Assembly (NCBI GenBank): GCA_026416715.1
Contig: JAOAEQ010000005.1
Location: 65,190-129,189 of the forward strand
Source of the DNA: a bacterium
GTDB taxonomy: Bacteria; UBP4; UBA4092; JAOAEQ01
DNA: 64,000 nt
Reading direction: 5' to 3'
The notes beneath the pieces were generated by a model that saw nothing but the letters and a program-made list of their open reading frames with translations, searched no databases and was not told the origin of the DNA. The translations under genes and the position numbers were made by a program. Positions 60,510-64,000 of this stretch are shown here, in pieces (the first letter of the stretch is position 1; every line of letters begins with the position of its first letter).

Positions 60510-63365
60510 ATGCAATATCAAATTATCTCAGCTAAAGAAAATTTCATTGAATGCATTGCGCATAATCTCATTGCTGATGGCAAAGATTATTCATCGAATC
60601 TGGTCGTGTTTCCGGGAAAACGACCTGCGCATTTCCTCCGGAAAGAACTTGCTCGGATAAACCAAACGAGTATTATCCCGCCGGTTATCTTTTCAATAGA
60701 TGAATTTATTGATTTTATATATATCGAAAAGTTAGGAAAATACGATCGGCACCTCGATGTCCTCGATGCAACTGCGCTCTTATTCAACTTACATACGCAA
60801 CCGACGGAAACCTACCAACCGCTTGGCGGTCAGTATTTTCTGACTGCGGATAATTTTTTCCCGCTCGGTATCAAGCTGTTTAATGATTTAGAAGAACTGT
60901 ATATCGAATCGGTTCCAGTTGATAGAATTCGGCAAATCGAACCAGCACTCGCTATTCCAGAACAAACCGCAGCGCGATTACAATCTTTATCCTATTTTTA
61001 TACGCAGTTCTATCAATCGCTCGCGGAAAAAGGATATTCAACTCGGGCGTATCGGTATCGAACTGTTGCGGAGAATATTTCGAAAGACTATCTTAACGAA
61101 TTCAACCGGATCATATTTGCTGGGTTCTATGCATTTACCGAATCGGAAAAACAAATCGTCCGAAAACTTAAAGGTGCTCAAACGGTTTTCTATTATTTCC
61201 AGCAGGGGGTTGGATTAGATACAAAACTTGAGGAATTGGGCTTTAAACAACCGCAGTTTCCGGAGCAACCGCCGGCTACTCCGCAATATTATTTTTATAA
61301 AAGTCCGGATACGCATGGGCAGGTGTTCGCTTTGCAAACGCTCTTACATCCTAATTCCGATATGGGAAAACAGACGGCGTTAGACGAAAAAACGGTAATC
61401 GTTCTACCGACATCAGAAACTTTATTTCCACTGTTACATCAGACATTATCGCAATTTGATGAATCCGCATATAACATTGCACTCGGTTATCCGCTGAACC
61501 GAACTCCGATATTCGGATTTTTCAATTGTTTAATGGAACTCATCAATTCGATTGATGATGAGGGCAGAGTCTATATCCCGCGATATATCGAGTTTATTCT
61601 CCATCCCTATACGAAAAACATTTATTTTAACGGAACGACAGCAACTGAACCGACTCGAATTCTAATGCATACGGTTGAAGAAATCCTTTTACAGAAACGG
61701 AACCGCACGTTCTGGACATTAACTGAAATCGAATCCGATTCCGATTTGCGAACAGCATTATCAAAAAAACTGGAAAATGTACCTGATTCGAACATGAACG
61801 CTGATACCTTACTAGCCCATCTGCAGTCCATCCATAAGGAAACAATCTTAAAATTAACCAAGTTCAATAATATCGCTGAATTCGCACAAAACGCTATCTC
61901 TATTCTGAAATATATTTATGACCATAGCACGGCAAAAATGCATCAGTTTTTTTATCCGTATTCAGAAGCGTTTATCGCTGTCCTCGATACGGTATCGAAT
62001 TCGCTCATTTCCAACCTGCAATTTACGGAAAAAAATAATTATTTTTTACTATTTAAAAAATATATTGAAACCTGTTCGGTTCCATTTTCCGGGACTCCGC
62101 TTCGTGGTCTGCAAGTGCTCGGTCTGCTCGAAACCCGAAATATCAAATTCGATACGGTCTATTTCCTTGATTTCAATGAAGGGATTATTCCGTCAACTAA
62201 ACGGGAAGATACGTTACTGCCGGTGAAAGTTCGTGAGCAACTCCATCTGCCAACGTATCGCGATCGAGAACAACTTCTCGCCTACTATCTCGATACCTTA
62301 TTTAAAGGAGCGAACTCGGTGCATCTCTTGTTCATCGAGACTGATGAAAAAGAAAAAAGCCGGTTCGCGGAACGATTGCTCTGGCAAAAACAACAGACGG
62401 AAAAAGTTAAAACTGCGGAACAATATATCCAGACTATCCAATATGCGGTAGATTTACATACTGACCAGCCGAAACCGATTGCGAAAACAGCGGATATGAT
62501 TAAATTCTTAGAGCAATTTGAATTCAGCCCGAGTTCACTGAACCGGTATTTAGTATGCCCGCTGCAATTTTACTTTGCGGATGTGCTCGGATTGCAGGAG
62601 AAAGAAGGGATTACTGACCAGACTGAACAACGAGAAATCGGAAGTATGGTGCATGATTTATTAAACAAATATTTCAAAGATTTAATCGGTCAGCCGTTAA
62701 CCGAACAAGCATTGTCATTAAACAAGTTAAGGCGGTTGGTTCAAGAACGATTCCGAGAAGATTATGGTTCAACGTTAACCGGGGCAAGCTATATGTTATA
62801 CCTTCAGGTATTGCAGCATCTACAAGAGTTTCTCGAAGAATACCAAAAAGAAATCATTAAAAATACTTCCGTAACTATTCTCGAATTAGAGCGCCGAATA
62901 GCCATAACTAAAAATGGTTTTGTTCTGAAAGGATACCTCGACCGAGTTGAATCTCGGGGTGACAACTATGTTATTATCGATTATAAAACTGCAGCGAATC
63001 CTAATAACTATAAGATTAAATTCGATAAACTCAATGTTACCGACCGTAACACTTGGCAGAAAGCGATTCCGACGGTGCAACTCCCGTTCTATCTCCTCTT
63101 ATATTCCGAGGATAAAAAGGTTCCATTATCTCAACTGCAGAGTATGTTCCTACTCCTTGGGAAAAATCGGTTAACCCCGAATTTAATCGAGTGTCCCCTA
63201 TTCGCTCAAAATGAGCCTGAACCAATGGATAAACTTTATGAGAAGTTAGAAAAGATTATTTTTTCATTACTAAAGGAGATTGTGGATCCAAAGGTTCCGT
63301 TTAAGCATACTGCGGAATCGAAAGAAACCTGCCCAACCTGTGAATTCTATCATATCTGTTATTAG
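60510..63365 (+). CDS. addB: AddB-like PD-(D/E)XK nuclease with iron-sulfur cysteines
   Basis: 951 residues. Helicase-like N-terminal scaffold without a Walker A Lys motif, as in AddB (LVVFPGKRPAHFLRKEL). C-terminal nuclease: SPSSLNRYLVCPLQFYF (Cys683), REIGSMVHDLLNKYF, FVLKGYLDRV and VIIDYKTA, so the D and (D/E)xK residues are intact. Cys683 with Cys941, Cys944 and Cys950 (ETCPTCEFYHIC) fits the 4Fe-4S staple of AddB/AdnB-type nucleases. Follows the helicase gene by 170 bases; a heterodimer is expected. In contrast to the usual AddAB, only this subunit seems able to cut. Confidence 0.85.
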   Translation: MQYQIISAKENFIECIAHNLIADGKDYSSNLVVFPGKRPAHFLRKELARINQTSIIPPVIFSIDEFIDFIYIEKLGKYDRHLDVLDATALLFNLHTQPTETYQPLGGQYFLTADNFFPLGIKLFNDLEELYIESVPVDRIRQIEPALAIPEQTAARLQSLSYFYTQFYQSLAEKGYSTRAYRYRTVAENISKDYLNEFNRIIFAGFYAFTESEKQIVRKLKGAQTVFYYFQQGVGLDTKLEELGFKQPQFPEQPPATPQYYFYKSPDTHGQVFALQTLLHPNSDMGKQTALDEKTVIVLPTSETLFPLLHQTLSQFDESAYNIALGYPLNRTPIFGFFNCLMELINSIDDEGRVYIPRYIEFILHPYTKNIYFNGTTATEPTRILMHTVEEILLQKRNRTFWTLTEIESDSDLRTALSKKLENVPDSNMNADTLLAHLQSIHKETILKLTKFNNIAEFAQNAISILKYIYDHSTAKMHQFFYPYSEAFIAVLDTVSNSLISNLQFTEKNNYFLLFKKYIETCSVPFSGTPLRGLQVLGLLETRNIKFDTVYFLDFNEGIIPSTKREDTLLPVKVREQLHLPTYRDREQLLAYYLDTLFKGANSVHLLFIETDEKEKSRFAERLLWQKQQTEKVKTAEQYIQTIQYAVDLHTDQPKPIAKTADMIKFLEQFEFSPSSLNRYLVCPLQFYFADVLGLQEKEGITDQTEQREIGSMVHDLLNKYFKDLIGQPLTEQALSLNKLRRLVQERFREDYGSTLTGASYMLYLQVLQHLQEFLEEYQKEIIKNTSVTILELERRIAITKNGFVLKGYLDRVESRGDNYVIIDYKTAANPNNYKIKFDKLNVTDRNTWQKAIPTVQLPFYLLLYSEDKKVPLSQLQSMFLLLGKNRLTPNLIECPLFAQNEPEPMDKLYEKLEKIIFSLLKEIVDPKVPFKHTAESKETCPTCEFYHICY

Positions 63366-63596
63366 GGATATACGAAGAGCAGTTTGCCTGCTACACTGCA
63401 CCGCATTAACTCCGACAGGAGCAAGTAATTCTACCCTAGTATTATAGTATTATAGTATGCTGGTTTTTTTTCTGGTGATTGAATTCGTCCCGAAAGATTC
63501 CGTCATCCCAAAAACCTATGACTGGCTTGAAAAAAATTGAATAGCGCTTGCGTTCTGCTGCAATATTCGGGTTCCATTCGTTCCATTCACGGTGAT

Positions 63597-64000
63597 TTAC
63601 ATGATTATTTTTATACATTTCGGTAGAATCGTATAGGTTGCAGTTGTTGCGGTTCCCATAAACTCACCATCGCATTGGATCGGTTGCTCGGATTCAGTTG
63701 TAATCGTAACATTCTTCCCGGAAAAATATGTTTTTGGGGTTAACGTTCCGTAAAAAGCATAGAGAATCCGCCAGCTTATTGATGCTGAAGACTCGGTTAT
63801 TGGCCGAATATGAATCAATCCATCGTTCCATTTTGCATACGGATTCGCTTTAATTCCATAACCATAATATGGATGTTTTCCTAGACTGATGGTGAGAATA
63901 TTATCGACCGATTTTTTTTCGCCATCAATTTCAATCGTTGCTGAAAACCGTGGTTCTCGGAACAGTATCCCTTTTGCTATCGGAATACCATACGCTAGCA
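63597..64000 (-). CDS. Diacylglycerol/sphingosine-type lipid kinase (N-terminus off window)
   Basis: C-terminal 134 codons of a DAGK-family protein running in from the right edge. IEIDGEKKSVDNILTISLG, a YYGYGIKANPYAKWNDGLIHI segment (family: GxGxxxxPxAxxxDGxL) and the final TESEQPIQCDGE followed by TYTILPKCIKI match the C-terminal beta domain of YegS/DgkB-like lipid kinases. The catalytic GGDGT motif must be off the window. It would phosphorylate diacylglycerol or a related lipid at the membrane. Convergent with the addB-like gene; the 231-base gap holds a short TAGTATTAT tandem and a T-run (63462-63472). Confidence 0.85.
   Translation of the reverse strand, partial: LAYGIPIAKGILFREPRFSATIEIDGEKKSVDNILTISLGKHPYYGYGIKANPYAKWNDGLIHIRPITESSASISWRILYAFYGTLTPKTYFSGKNVTITTESEQPIQCDGEFMGTATTATYTILPKCIKIIM

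Noticed and set aside
63462-63472. T-run after a TAGTATTAT tandem as a terminator of the addB-like gene
   Set aside because: No stable stem precedes the T-run.

Overview
The window looks like chromosomal DNA of an AT-leaning (around 40% GC by eye), diderm, probably uncultivated bacterium. The outer membrane is inferred from a complete Tol-Pal locus (tolQ, tolR, a TonB/TolA-type protein, tolB, pal, cpoB). Sigma-54, two type IV pilus retraction ATPases and a class A penicillin-binding protein fit the same picture. I cannot assign a phylum from sequence alone. There is no transposase, integrase, phage module or CRISPR array; apart from repeat-rich spacers this is a housekeeping region.

Layout. 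1-7.4 kb (+): end of rpe, then a glycine-cleavage cluster gcvT-gcvH-gcvPA-gcvPB, a LOR/SDH-domain (TIGR00300-type) enzyme and a LipM-type octanoyltransferase that could charge GcvH. 7.5-15.5 kb: a secreted metallophosphatase, then on the minus strand an unknown protein, a DHH-CBS-CBS-tRNA nucleotidyltransferase fusion, RimI and PBP1A. 15.8-24.5 kb (+): MscS channel and a surface-polysaccharide block (O-antigen ligase, two GT4 glycosyltransferases, a YfhO-type membrane protein), closed by a promoter-short RNA-terminator unit. 24.7-31.8 kb: a winged-helix protein, a PilO-like protein, a thioesterase, an internally duplicated PEP-carboxykinase-like protein, a mannose-1-phosphate guanylyltransferase and rpoN. 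31.9-38.3 kb (-): the Tol-Pal operon headed by a DUF4340 gene. 38.6-43.4 kb: a URO-D-like protein, mnmA, an acidic unknown, a 48-residue membrane microprotein with its own ribosome site and terminator, and two divergent membrane-anchored coiled-coil proteins. 43.7-51.9 kb (-): a two-component pair whose regulator ends in a HEPN-like RNxxxH helix, a short ArgA-type acetyltransferase, a DUF4911 protein, two PilT paralogues, two small membrane proteins and a sugar nucleotidyltransferase. 52-56.4 kb (+): class V aminotransferase-serA under a strong promoter, then purA. 56.6-63.4 kb (+): tRNA-Lys, tRNA-Glu, two perfect palindromes, and an AddA/AddB-like helicase-nuclease pair. A truncated lipid kinase gene closes the window on the minus strand.

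How the genes fit together. Serine (aminotransferase/SerA) and glycine (GCS) metabolism supply C1 units; LipM supplies the cofactor arm of GcvH. ManC, the sugar nucleotidyltransferase, the glycosyltransferases and the O-antigen ligase point to surface glycan synthesis; Tol-Pal and PBP1A to envelope maintenance.

Most noteworthy: the response regulator with a HEPN-like end, the duplicated PEPCK with one degenerate P-loop, the short RNA unit at 24.5 kb, the 48-residue gene at 42.0 kb, the AddA-like protein with an altered nuclease motif, and a family of short-word and palindromic spacers, one of which appears to sit in frame inside the tRNA nucleotidyltransferase gene. Start sites were moved inward from the longest reading frame where a ribosome site or family alignment supports it.
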